From assembly GCA_038496445.1 (NCBI GenBank), contig JALMLS010000165.1:62001-126000 (forward strand): a DNA stretch of 64,000 nt, in the 5' to 3' direction. Made by a program: the position numbers and the translations under genes. Every line of letters starts with the position of its first letter. Positions within the stretch are counted from its first letter, which is position 1. The notes under the pieces were generated by a model, which searched no databases, was not told the DNA's origin, and saw nothing but the letters and a program-made list of their open reading frames with translations. Origin of the DNA: Trichosphaerium sp. ATCC 40318 (lineage: Eukaryota > Discosea > Flabellinia > Trichosidae). Below, piece after piece: positions 1 through 11,300 of the stretch.

Positions 1-69
1 TCATTAAACTTATACGAGTAACATCATTTCTTGCCAAGCATCTTAGAGAAAAATTTGGATATCTTGGAT

Positions 70-963
70 TTACTTTTTGTAGTACTATTTTAGGGTTAGG
101 AATGTAACACGTGTGAAACCGAAATAATTTAAAAATAGCAAAAACAACCAAAATATTGTAAATAGACAATACCTTACAGGTGGCAACTTTAACACCATTT
201 GTTGATAGTGTTCAACGATAAGTTCAAAAAGCTGTTCAATATTTTGGCCTGTTTTACAACTCACAGAAATAAAACGTGCTCCCCATGACTTTGCACGTTC
301 TACACCTTCAGATTCGTGTACTTGTGTTTCATAATCTAGATCACACTTATTCGCAACCTACAAAACAAAAGTGACCAAACAGTCCAGAACCATCACGAAA
401 ATCGCAGCAAAAGAGCAGTACTAATATCATTGGGAATACTTCGATATCCTTAACACGCATGATCTGGTCTCTAAACGGTACAAGTTCATCAAAGCTTGAT
501 CTACTGCTACTAGAGTAAACAAGAACAAATATCTCTTCCCTGTGCATATATTGATCACGCATTGCACTGTACCTGATAAAAAGTAAATTCACAAAGACAA
601 AACAAAATGGTCTGATATGTATACGCACTCTTCTTGGCCAGCGGTATCTAGTACACTAAATTTAGCATAAAAATTTCCCTTTTTGATGGACATTATCGTT
701 TCGTCTTCTAAATTCAGTGTGAGTGTATATCATGAAGTACAATGCAACAAGTCATGTTACTGAAGATTCACTTACCTATTGTTGGATCGTATTCATCCAG
801 GAACCGACCAGTTATGTATCTTGTAATTATAGCAGTCTATTATCAAGAGTTTGTTGAGTTAACGCAAAAACACGTGTTTTATCACGTGACAGAAAAAAAA
901 ACCTTGACATACACATCCTACGCCTCCACCTCCACAGAAACAACACTTTATCTTAAAAATCAT
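70..963 (-). CDS. Ras-family small GTPase with atypical P-loop
   Basis: Spliced from five or six exons. The first ATG is at 963. In order I read a P-loop GGGGVG, switch I DEYDPTIED, the G3 motif DTAGQEEYSAM, G4 ANKCDLD and a G5-like SCKTG, so this is a Ras/Rap-type GTPase of about 190 residues. Ras proteins switch between GDP and GTP forms at membranes. The oddity is the P-loop: exon 1 ends GVGC at a GTATGT donor and exon 2 begins TAIITRY, so the invariant Lys of GKS/T appears to be Cys. The preceding strand (KCCFC) is also unusually Cys-rich. The 3' end is my least certain part: after LPP an intron probably leads to YYKK and a stop at 70-72, leaving no CaaX box. It could be a nucleotide-binding-defective Ras, or exon 1 could be misjoined. 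Confidence 0.8.
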
Positions 964-1001
964 GTTGTATTAGGCAGTGTTCAAGTTAACTTTAAAGGTG
1001 T

Positions 1002-1566
1002 TTAAACACGTACTTCAAAGTCAGACGCTGTGATTTTTCTTACGGATGTCTTTGACATTTCCAACTTTGGTAAATGTTTTGATACTTCGTTATCGTACGA
1101 ACTGGGAAGACGTTAACGTTTTATAGTAGCAAAACGTTTAAAAGAGATCACCTGGAAACTGAGAGCATGACCACCTACAAGAAAGCTGTTAACTTCTAGA
1201 GTAGTTTTGAAAAAAATAAAATTCGTAGCTCCTAGAGGGCTTTGTTTTGATAGGTTGCAATGGATCCAGTTAGATTAGTACCTTATGTGTCCAGTCGTAG
1301 ATAAAAGCGCTCTTGATGTTATCACCTGTTGAAGTTTGTCTGTAAAATGTATTTTCAACGCTTGGAAATGTACCTTTAGGTTCTGATCCGAAGTGTTGGG
1401 CGTAAAAACGTTGCCACAAAAAGTTATCAGATGTAAATGATCTAAAAGACTTAGAAGTAGCGCCAAGAGCTACTAAATGTTCCACATCGAGGTTATAGAT
1501 GATTAACACAAGTATTTCACGCGGAAACGATTCAAAAGGTAATAAATCTGTTTCCTTCTTCTCCAT
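1002..1566 (-). CDS. Small F-box protein (about 135 aa)
   Basis: Three exons, 1566-1282, 1174-1152 (23 nt) and 1101-1002, join in frame with GT..AG introns. Residues about 10-55 form an F-box: FPREILVLIIYNLDVEHLVA, then a conserved LWQRFY. F-box proteins recruit substrates to SCF ubiquitin ligases through Skp1. The short C-terminal part (HLPKLEMSKTSVRKITASDF) shows no substrate-binding repeat that I recognise, so the target is unknown. The tiny middle exon is the weak point, but both junctions keep the frame and the reading ends in a clean stop. Confidence 0.65.
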
Positions 1567-2092
1567 TGTATTGATACACCTAATAATACCTAATAGTACA
1601 CGTGCCGGTTAATAACAAATCAATGTTAAGCTCCAATTAAAACGACATTTCAGCGAAATAGATCTAGCGCATTTTGAGTTTTTTGCCCTTGGCTCACAAC
1701 GCCCTGAAAGGGATACAAATAGTCACTCAAGTATTATCTACGCGCGTAAAGGCCAACAAATCTGAAACGTTTTTTTTTGGCTGTACACGTGTTTTGCTCC
1801 GTTACAGACGTTTGGGTAAACTTCAGTTGACTGCGTATAAATCAACAATAATCGACAAAGCTTTCACAACATGGCGAGCAGCAATCACCCACATCCCACC
1901 CAAAAATTTCCCTTTCAATTTGTTTTTAACAACTGTAAAACCTTTCTTTTATTTTCCAAGTGTTCTTGTATAATATAACAAATGCTTGGCGCTGCGCTAG
2001 AGCCACAAGACATTTTGTCTTCCTCCCAACATTGTCTTAGTTAGTGTTCCTTGGTTAGTTTATAGAAGAAAGTCAACGAGAGTGTTAGAACT
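1567..2092. other. Intergenic stretch, nothing coding recognised
   Basis: Open frames here lack an ATG at a sensible place and resemble nothing known. The interval probably holds the promoter of the F-box gene and the 3' flank of the ARL remnant. It contains two CACGTG hexamers (near 1600 and 1787). Confidence 0.4.
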
Positions 2093-2476
2093 CTAACTTG
2101 AAAACTCTTCCTCTTCATCATCACCTCCCTTCTCAGCAATTAAGTCATCATCTGAGTGAATACCGAAATGACTACGTCTACTATTTGTTCTTTGCCATAC
2201 ATAGTCTATTTTAGCCGAATCTCTTCTTGATCTTGGTAATAACACTCCTTTTTTTTATCTGATTCCAATCCGTACTTTTCAGATATTTCTTTGACACTCA
2301 AAGCCGTTGATAGATCCTGCTAACATATTCATTGTGTAATCAAACAATAAGATGTTTACCTTCTTATTGGCAATGACAAGAATAGGGTATCCTCTAAATT
2401 GTCACTTCTTATAAGCCAATCCTTTACGAAGCAGTCGTTGTAGCACTTTTGTAGGTATTGATTCATTGTAGTTCAT
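2093..2476 (-). pseudogene. Remnant of an ARF/ARL-type GTPase
   Basis: Reading the minus strand, RGYPILVIANKKDL then STALSVKEISEKYGLE is the G4 region and following helix of an ARF/ARL GTPase (NKxD motif); an intron splits NKK from DL. The remnant is broken. A stop lies just before the RGYP stretch and needs a frame change to reach it. A second 1-nt frame change occurs in an A-homopolymer after LESDKKK. The remaining frame ends in an acidic tail (DDEEEEF) and a stop at 2093-2095. No P-loop is visible upstream. Most likely a decayed ARL paralog of the intact ARF gene at 24.9 kb; sequencing indels in the homopolymer are an alternative. Confidence 0.6.
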
Positions 2477-2793
2477 GCGAAAGGCACTGTACGTTTGCCC
2501 ACAAGGCGTAAAGAGCTGAACGCTGAACTTTTAACGGTCGTTAGGTTTTGGCAGCCAAAATTCTCCATCGAGAACTAGAACTATCTCAAACGACTATCGT
2601 GTATGAACCTACAGAATTGCTATGAATAAGCTACAGTACGTAAGCAGTATTATAGGTGTACTAGTTTGATTTTATTGGCGCTTCTAAACAGAAAAGGCGT
2701 AAATGTAGCTTATTAGCTTCTAAAAAGATTTTCTATCACCTCAGATGTAGCTTTTGTCATTATTAAGCTGAATATAGAAAATTAACATTCAAG

Positions 2794-5338
2794 GGCGATT
2801 TGGGCGCCATTTTGGCTCTGTTCAAAGATAAAAAAGCCAAGGAGGGCATAAACGCGCAAATGGCTGATGGTGCCACGGCATTATTTATCGCGGCTTTCAA
2901 AGTACGTTATAACGACCAAAAAAACATAAACCTCTGTTCAGAGCGTCTAAAACGCTCATTTTGTAAATCATTTTACGTACTGTCATAATTCTTGTTTACA
3001 ACTATGAACCATCTATAAGACGCTATATTGTACCAATCTATGCGCTTAAGAAGTATTTGATTCTGTTTTGAACAAACAAACCATTACTAAATCAAAACAA
3101 CAGGGATACGCTCAAATTCTATCAGTTCTACTAGAGAATGGAGCGGATGCCACTATCCGTCATAAAGATGGTAATACCCCTCTATTTATTGCTTGCAAAC
3201 AAGGCAACGGCGTACGTTATTTAAAGCTCAGTAAACTAGAAACTAATTCAGGCGGCTTTAAAGAACGAAAGCAGTTAACCAAAAAGGCTGAAATCTTCTT
3301 TTTTTTTTTTACTTCAAGTTTCTTGAACTGACGATCTTATTCTTTTCTTAGGGTTGTGTAGAAATCTTGCTAGCTCATAGTAAAGATACTCTAGATGTTG
3401 CCAATAATAATGGTGAAACACCTGTGTTTGTGGCTATCCTAGAAGACCATCAAAACATTGCTCTTCGCCTTACAGAGTACGCTTTTTTTTTTCTTTTTTC
3501 CGCCGGCAGAAGAAACCACTCGATGACCATTTATTTAGGCTCGGCGCTGATATTAATACCGGAGAGTCTAACTACGGTGCATCTCCATTATTTATGGCAT
3601 GTCAGAAGGGCAATGAAGTGCTTGCTAGATCTCTTATTGAAAAAAAAGCGGATTTAAATGTTTGGTCAAAATATGGAGCATCACCACTGTATGTTTGTTT
3701 CAGAATCTTATCAGTAGATTTTTTAACAAAGAATTTAGATATGTTGCTTGTTTTGATGGGTTTGAGAAAGTTGCTAAACTGTTGATCGAAGTACGAAACA
3801 AAACTTAATATTGACCTTTTTTGGCTTTTTTTTTTCACAGAAAAACTCGATTTGTATCAATGACTGGTTTACAAAAATTCTTTTGTTAATACACTCTTAG
3901 AATGGTGTTGATCCTGATGCTTCTTACCAAGATAATGAATACGGATACAGGTAAATAGAGTCATGGTTTTTAATCCTTCCCTCAATTTTTTGGGAAATTT
4001 TTATTTCTTTTTGACTCCCTCACCACTTCTATAAAAATAGGGCTTTATATGCTGCTGCTCAAAATGGACACCCAAAAGTTGTTGAACTCCTACTAAATAC
4101 AAAACGCGTAAATGTAAGTATACAGCTAATGACATTTTTACAAATTGTTTCGTTTTCGCATTGTTTTTGACTTGTTTGCTATTAGGTTAATGCAGTAGAT
4201 TCTGATCGTAATTCTGCACTTTTTGCAGCTGTTAGAAATGGTCATGAACATGTAGTAAAGGTACTACTAACTGCGAAACCACCCGCAGATGTGAACTTGG
4301 AAGACTTTAATGGATTAACTCCAATATTTATTGCTGCTCAAGTACGTCTCTTTAGTTCACGTGCTTTTTTGCCGTTCCTAATTTAAAAATTTTAGGAAGG
4401 TCATGCGAATTTAGCAAAACTATTAATTGATGCAGGCGCTAATGTTCATAAACCAGATAAGAATGGTAAGCGCGTTGACTATTTTCCGTTGCAGTCAAGA
4501 TAGCCAAAAATATTTTTTCTACCATTTTTTTCACCAGTTGGTTTTTCGCTCTAAAGCACTTTGTTTGTACTGTAGTATCCTACAAAGTACTTTCAACGAA
4601 AAAAACCAACTGGTAAAGTAACCAAAGGGAAAAATTTTTTTGCTAGGGTGACTGTGATGGTATTTTTTTGTTCTTTTTGTCTCAGAGCTGAAAAAAAAAG
4701 ATTCTCATTATTATTTTTTTTAAAGGTGCTACGCCATTGTATATTGCTTGTGAAGAAGGGAAAATAGATGTTGTTAGACAACTTATTCCACTTGGAGTTG
4801 ATGTTAACGTTAAAAGGTATTCCTATTTTTTTCTTATAAATATGACTGATTTTGTATTGACTTGTTTTTTTTCAATAGGAACGATAATGTTTCACCTCTA
4901 TTTGTTGCGTGTTATTATGGTTTCAAAGATTGCATCCAAGAACTTTTTGATGCTGGATGTAGCCTTGATTGTCCATGGGATGGAAGAACTTGTGTAGAAG
5001 TCGCCACAGATGAGGTACGATCAATTCAAGAGATGTTGATTAAGACCTCAAAAAAAGTTGAACATCTTTGTGCTAAGATTTTTTAGGGACATACTGAGGT
5101 CGTTGAGATGCTGAAGAAGAGGCAAGCTGAGGTTGAAAATGGAAAATCAGGAAGTCTTTCAAGTGAAGAAATAATTGAAAATGGCGATCCAGCAAGTGCT
5201 GATGATACAGCTAGTAGTGACGATGAAGAAGAAGAAGTAGAAAAAGAAGAAAAAGAAAAATCAACTAAAAAAGAAGAAGAAGAAAAACCTAAAGAAGATG
5301 AAGATAAACCACCAGTAGAAGGTGAAGCATCTGATTAA
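2794..5338 (+). CDS. Ankyrin-repeat protein with acidic/lysine-rich tail
   Basis: At least 12 exons; 5' end unresolved (a possible first ATG lies at 2622). Exons at 2794-2901, 3104-3211, 3352-3476, about 3511-3688, 3739-3790, 3901-3950, 4041-4113, 4186-4341, 4396-4465, 4726-4816, 4879-5014 and 5087-5338 read as tandem ankyrin repeats, each with a helix core such as TPLFIACKQGN or TPLYIACEEGK followed by a VELLL-type second helix. About 11-12 repeats are followed by a tail of roughly 75 residues, almost all E, K, D and P, ending at 5338. Ankyrin stacks bind other proteins; no catalytic domain is visible. Exon borders track repeat borders. The exon 4 to exon 5 junction near 3476-3511 does not keep frame with obvious GT..AG sites, so a boundary or sequence error is likely there. 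Confidence 0.85.
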
Positions 5339-5645
5339 AAAAAATAAAACACTTGTGAATAATACCTACCCCTAAAAGTACAGTGTACCTTATAATACCA
5401 CTACCTGTACAATTAATACAAAAGCAACACCTTGACAACCACAAAGAGCATCGAAAGCAAGTTCAACAAACAAACAAGAACACCCTCCAAAAAAAAAACA
5501 TTTCGGCAATTCCTCACATGAACAAGGATGGAACAATAATGCCTAGTCGCACATCACGTGTAGAGAAGTTTGTGTCTACACGTTAAGCCAGTACGCTTTT
5601 GGCCCATGTTAAGTCTTGAATGCTGTTTTGTGTGACAAAAACAAG
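5339..5645. other. Short intergenic region with a doubtful small ORF
   Basis: An open frame at 5383-5586 ends in MPSRTSRVEKFVSTR. The end looks protein-like but I do not recognise it and see no splice signals. It may be promoter and 5' UTR of the next ankyrin gene. One CACGTG lies near 5557. Confidence 0.3.
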
Positions 5646-6356
5646 ATGGACCAGCGTGATTTCTTGAATGCCGTTCAACTAGGAAAGCTAGAGGTCGTAC
5701 AGCAGGTTTGTATGATTAAACGTTTAGAATTGCCGTTTAACCACCCAAACAGGCGCTTCTACAAAATATACAGCTGCTATCTTCTACTTATAGTGGTAAA
5801 CGTCACGTACAAAAAAAACCCGCTAATATTTTCAAAGGAAACTCAGCCATACACCTAGCAGCGAGTATGGGTAACACAGAGATGTGTAATTTGCTTCTTC
5901 AAGCTGGAATAAACGTTGACACGCTGAACTCGGGGTAACGACTCTTAAACTGTACCAAAGTATGTTAATACGTCTAATAATTGCGTAAATAGTAAATCAA
6001 CAGCGCTACACCTCGCTGCTGGCTATGGTACGGAACTTTACGTGAGAATGCACTAACAACAAAAAAGGATTCACAACTGTCGCTCAAGTATTGATCGCAG
6101 CTGGTGCAAATGTAAACAGTAAAGAAGAATGTAACGCAACACCACTACATTTTGCAGCATTAAGTGGCCATCCAGAGGTACATTAAGGCATAGCAAAATC
6201 AAGCTTTTTTTTTTTTGGATTAACATTTTATAGATAGCACAACTACTACGCAATTCTGGAGCAGATATAACAGCCAGAGAAGGAATGGATGGTCAAACAC
6301 CATTACAAGTAGCGATAACTAATAACAAACAGCAAGTAGCTGCTGTACTGCAATAA
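5646..6356 (+). CDS. Small ankyrin-repeat protein
   Basis: Starts at ATG 5646 (MDQRDFLNAVQLGKLEVVQQ) and is spliced through about five introns to a stop at 6354-6356. The repeats are SAIHLAASMGNTEMCNLLLQ, STALHLAAGYG, TPLHFAALSGHPE and TPLQVAITNNKQQVAAVL, so four to five ankyrin units in about 165 residues, with no other domain. It follows the larger ankyrin gene on the same strand, but the repeats are closer to the general TPLHLAA consensus than those of its neighbour, so it does not look like a recent tandem copy. Probable adaptor or scaffold; partner unknown. Confidence 0.8.
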
Positions 6357-6437
6357 GCGTCACGTCCATAAAGCAATCACAAGCACATCTTTTGTAATAA
6401 AGATTTATTCTTTTTTTTTTTTGAACACTGAGTTGCT

Positions 6438-8225
6438 TTAAGTGTTGTTGTTAATCCAAGCAATAGCTTCTGTTATGCCTACGGCATTTGTAGCAATAAG
6501 AGCTTCATTTGCTACTTTTTCAAAGTAACCCATAGAAATCAACTAAAAAAGACAACAATTAGCGAGAAACATAAAAAATGCTTTTGTCTTTGAAAATAAT
6601 TCAAAAAAATAGTCTTACTTGTGATAAAATTTCTTGGGCCTTAGTTATTATCTCTTGTTGTGCTGTAGCGACTTCCAAGTTTGCTTTCTTTGTTACTTGT
6701 TGTAATTTACGTGAAAAGTCATCAACAAGTGCTACCCACTGTTGTCGCTCTGAAGCAAGCTCTGTACGTGCGTTAGGATCCCTACTCCGTAACCAAGCAT
6801 TCATTGCATCGATTCCCTGTTCACAAAGCAAGTAAGCATAATATAATTAAAACAACACTTAACTCACCTCGATACACTGTGTTCCAATAGTTACAACCTC
6901 TTTAAGAGGTGCAGTATGTTTGGTTTCTTTATGTTTATCAAGAGCCTACGAAACACATCAGCAAAGGCCCAACAGAACGAAAGAAAAATAGTAAAATCCA
7001 ACAAAATAAAAATAATAAATAAAAAACACTTACCTCTTCTGCTTGCGTGAAATTGACGAGTTCCTTCTTAAGGATAGGCACAAATTTTTCTTCAGATTCT
7101 AGAAGCTCTAGCTCTAGAGATGGTGGATTACCACCAGGGTTAGAGAACCAAGACATATAGTTATCCTATAGTAAAGTATAAGCATAATCTCATCAAAAAG
7201 GACTAATCATTCGTTTCCAGACGTACATCTCCAATAACTGGTGGTACATAGTACTCAGAAAGACATACAACAGCCTATTTAACCAGTCAACAGATGAGAA
7301 TAATAAAAATAACAAGAGGGTGGTGACGTACGCGCATAAATTCAACATTTTCTTTAAATGTTTTTTCGAATGATGTACGTGTTTCAAACCACTCTTTTAT
7401 TTCATTTCTACGAGGTACCATTTGCAAGTCGAAGTTGGTATCTACGCGAAAAAAAAAAATTATTTAAAACGCGTAGACGTTGCGCCAAAATACGCATAAC
7501 GTTGTTTTTTTGAGAGAAAAACGTACTATCTCGTGGTAATGCCTTATTTACTCTTTCTATACTCTTTGCAGGAGGTCCAGGGCATAGTGTCATTGCCTTT
7601 ATGACCCTTTCTGTCTGTGGTTGTACAAATTGGACCCATTCCTTCATCAGGTCGACTTCATTTTCCTTAAATTGGATTTGGAACTCGTCTTTTGTTGTAG
7701 AGTTAGTAAAATGAACGTAAACGATAAAGTATATAGGTTAAAGCGTACCAACGTCGCCTGTTGTGTAGTGAAGTGAGATTGTAGGCTTTTTAAGCTTTGC
7801 ATCATCGCCGCGAGCGTCTTTTATTGATGTAGGGTCAACAATAGCTAAACTGATAAAGAACATAGGTTGATCGTTTGGTTTTGGGGTATCCTGTTTTAAT
7901 AGCGTTAATCGTACGCAATGAATGACGTAGTGCTTTAGGTGTACCTTTTTAGGCTCTTTGAATCCTAATATGTAATTGTAGTAAAGGATGCAATACGCTT
8001 TTCTCCAACCAGCGAATTTCTTCCCTTTGCGGTGCCTAACTTTGCAAAGATGCTCAAGTTTATCTGGAAAGCAATCCTTCGCAATACGTGTGTACGGGAA
8101 GTACTCCTAACATGCAGTTTAGACATTTTAAATAACTATAAAACAACTACACGTACTCTGTTGCAAGTTCCAGCGTTTTTAACGTGTTTTGTAAATTCAA
8201 CCTCTCCAAACGGATTCTTCTTCAT
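6438..8225 (-). CDS. PH-domain protein with C-terminal UBA domain
   Basis: ATG at 8225 (MKKNPFGEVEFTKHVKNAG), about ten exons, stop at 6438-6440, about 400 residues. Residues about 45-160 match a pleckstrin-homology fold: GKKFAGWRKAYCILYYNYI at strands 1-2 and EVDLMKEWVQFVQPQ at the C-terminal helix. A helical middle region follows (LELELLESEEKFVPILKKE and LQQVTKKANLEVATAQQEI). The last about 40 residues are UBA-like: LISMGYFEKVANEALIATNA then GITEAIAWINNN. PH domains usually bind phosphoinositides and UBA domains bind ubiquitin, so a membrane-associated ubiquitin adaptor is a reasonable inference. I do not know an orthologue with this exact order. It faces the RhoGEF gene head-to-head across only about 115 bp, so the two may share a promoter. 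Confidence 0.7.
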
Positions 8226-8340
8226 TGTTTTTGCTGTTTTGATGCTTTACAGCTATTTTATCTTTGTCTTTAAATACCTCAACCGTAAAAAATGGTCAAC
8301 AATCAGTCAAATCAGAGCAAAACAGCATATACTCCCAACA

Positions 8341-11300
8341 ATGAGCGATCCTGACGCTGAGATAGACAAGCTCTTTTCTAATGTATTTAGAAAAGAAGGT
8401 GCGTTATATTACATCATTTTACTATTTTCGTAATTAACAAGCTAATGTGTACCGTCCTACCATAGCCGCTGCCGGTTCTGTAACTAAACCCAAAAAATGG
8501 GAAATGCTGTTAGGCCACAGCGACGAGCGTGTTTCAGGCAACGCCATATACTTCTCACAAGCACTATTAACAGCAAAGAAAGGTAAATTATGACATGTTC
8601 TTTAACGTTAAACGAAAAATTTAACTGACGGTTTTTAAAAGACGTTTCAATGTTTGTAAACCTCCTTGGCTGTTCTAATACGGACGTGGCATTCAATACT
8701 CTAAAGCTTCTAACAAACCATCTCCGTCCTGATCATCCAGCCCTTAAACTCGTTCTACCAAAGGTAGACCTTATACTAGGCTTTGCAAGGAACCTATTAG
8801 AACGTGAGCAAGACTTATCTATAGCCTTACAAGCGCTAGTTAACCTGACACAAGACAGTACGTTTTTTTGCAGTAATAGATTTCCGACTTTCTACAAACA
8901 ACAAGAGCCGTTTTTTTTTGTTGAAAGAAACAAAAAGGAATTTTCCTTACATCTCTACTAGAGGAAGCTGCACGTAAGGTTATGATGTCTTCAGAGGTTA
9001 AACTACTCAGCGAGTGTCTTATTAAGTTCAGCGCAAATGCCAGTTCTCAGATTCCGACTTACTGTGGAATGCTGTTAAAGAATGCTGTTGCGAGATGCAA
9101 AGGTAAGTTTTTCTACAGCCGTTTTTTTTTGTTGAATTCAAAAAAGAATTCAAAATCAATCATCCTTGTTATCACGTGGTCTGAGTTTTTTGTTATTTAG
9201 ATGACCCAGATGTTCTTACTGTTGAGTTACTTGATACTCTTGCGACTGGTGTAGAGCTCATAAAGGATGAAGCTGGTGTTGATAATTTGGTAACAGCTAT
9301 TGCTCATACAACTACAAACCCTGACTTGCGAGTAACATTGAGACAAACGAAAGTCATGGTTACATTTTTAAAACTTGGATTATCACGTGAAAAGTTACCT
9401 ACGAACTTAATGCTTACTGTCGCAAACATGTTACAAGATGGTACTTCAAAAAACCTCCGCGAAATTCCGATTTAACACCTTTTTAATAGAGGAGTTGGCA
9501 GTTTCTTTTGCTAAAAATGATGGGTTTAGTCTTCTCTCTAAGACTCTTAGAAAGTCTATAGATACTAAACATGCCTTATCGATGTTCACCAACTTTATAT
9601 CAAAAGGTATAAAGCCCGCAACCGTGAAATGGAGTTTGTTTCTTTTATTTTTTTCTAACGTATATTTGTAGTCAAGGCAATCTCGAAGATTGAAGAACAA
9701 GTACTAAACTCAGATGTCTTTGTGAGTATTTCGAAATACTTGAGATCAAAGGATCCAAATATAGTACATAGATCTGTTTGGGGAAGTGTCAACGCTCTAA
9801 CAAATGGTACAATCAAAACAATCAATGCAATGGCAATTTGCACGTGTTAATTGGTGTTAGACTTTTTGCAAGTTAAATATACAGATGATGGTGGTATGAC
9901 AGCTCTATTTGATGTCATATCTTCAGATCAAGTTGAAGATGATACACGTATAAAAGCATTATCAGCAGTACAATTATTAGCTGGTTTCCATGGTATGTTT
10001 TTTTTTTGGTTGGTTTTTTTGTTTGATTTTTTTTTTCTCAACATTTTGGAACTCACAAGTGATAAGAGCTGTGGCGTATTGGGTTTGGGTGTATTTTATT
10101 AACTAATGTTAATTTGATTCAATAGATAAATTACGTATGCGTATAGTTAAGGAGAAAGGACTTGAGAAGATTATGCCTTTCCTTAAGCAAGGCAATGATG
10201 ACTTAGAAGTTACAGCTTTACGTGTTCTAGTGAACCTTTCATTATCAGGTATTATTGAATATTCTGGCATTAGTTTGTTCTAGCGATGTATTCGCACGTG
10301 ATTTATTTATTGACATTACTTAAGATGAGTGTCATGATGAATTTTGCGATGTTGGTGCTATTGATGCCTTGCTTACAGCGTCTTCTAAGGATGGCACTGA
10401 AATGCAGACCGTACATAGTGACATGTTTATAATTCTGTCTATTTAATGCATAATATTAGCTTGCTTTGGCCTCACTACAGATGCTTACTTATACTGGTGC
10501 GAAGGAAAAATGTTGAGTCTTGAAGTTTACAAGTTTTTTTTAGAGGTTGTTCGTGATTACGTGGAAAAGAAAGAACTAGTTCCTGATATTGTAGCTTTGG
10601 TGAAAAAAACTAAAAATCCACAGGCAAAGTCTGGATTTTGTCGATTATTAGCTAAATTAGCTTTCAACGGTATGCATCAATCAAAATTGTTGATGATGAG
10701 TTTTTTTTTCACATAACATATGTTGAAACTAATATTTTTTATTCTAAAGGCAAAATAAGAAAGTACTTTGCTCAAAGTGGTGAGCTCAAGGCTCTTGAAA
10801 AATTAAAGGATGACAATGAAAACAATGCTGAACTGCACAAGGATGTACTTCTTGCTTTTAAGAATCTCTCAGTAGCATGTATGTTGTATAGTTCTGAATT
10901 TTCTTTTTTTCTCGTTTTTTCAGTTTTTTTCTCTTGTTGGTCATTTCTTTAATGCTATGCGTTTAGATTATGTTGATACCGATATCAATCAAGAATTAGA
11001 TCCCGAGATTGAACGTGTAAAAGATTACATACGAATGAATAACTTGCTAAGCGAGCAAAGTGTTTTATCGGAGATAGACTCAGCAAGGAAAAAAGATACT
11101 GAAGATAAAATAGAAGATGATGAGCAGGAACCTGAACCCAAGAAGCCTGAAAAGCCTTCAGAGGATGAAAATAAAGGCAAAGAACCTGAAAAACCAACAA
11201 AGACAACACCTACAGCAAGTGAAACTAAAGAATCTTCAGACAAAGGCGAAAAAGATGAAGAAGAACCAAAGCCGAAAAAACCAAGAAAATCTAGGGATAA

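Noticed and set aside
1674-1973. 99-codon + frame
   Set aside because: Does not begin with ATG, has no known motif, and composition is that of intergenic DNA.
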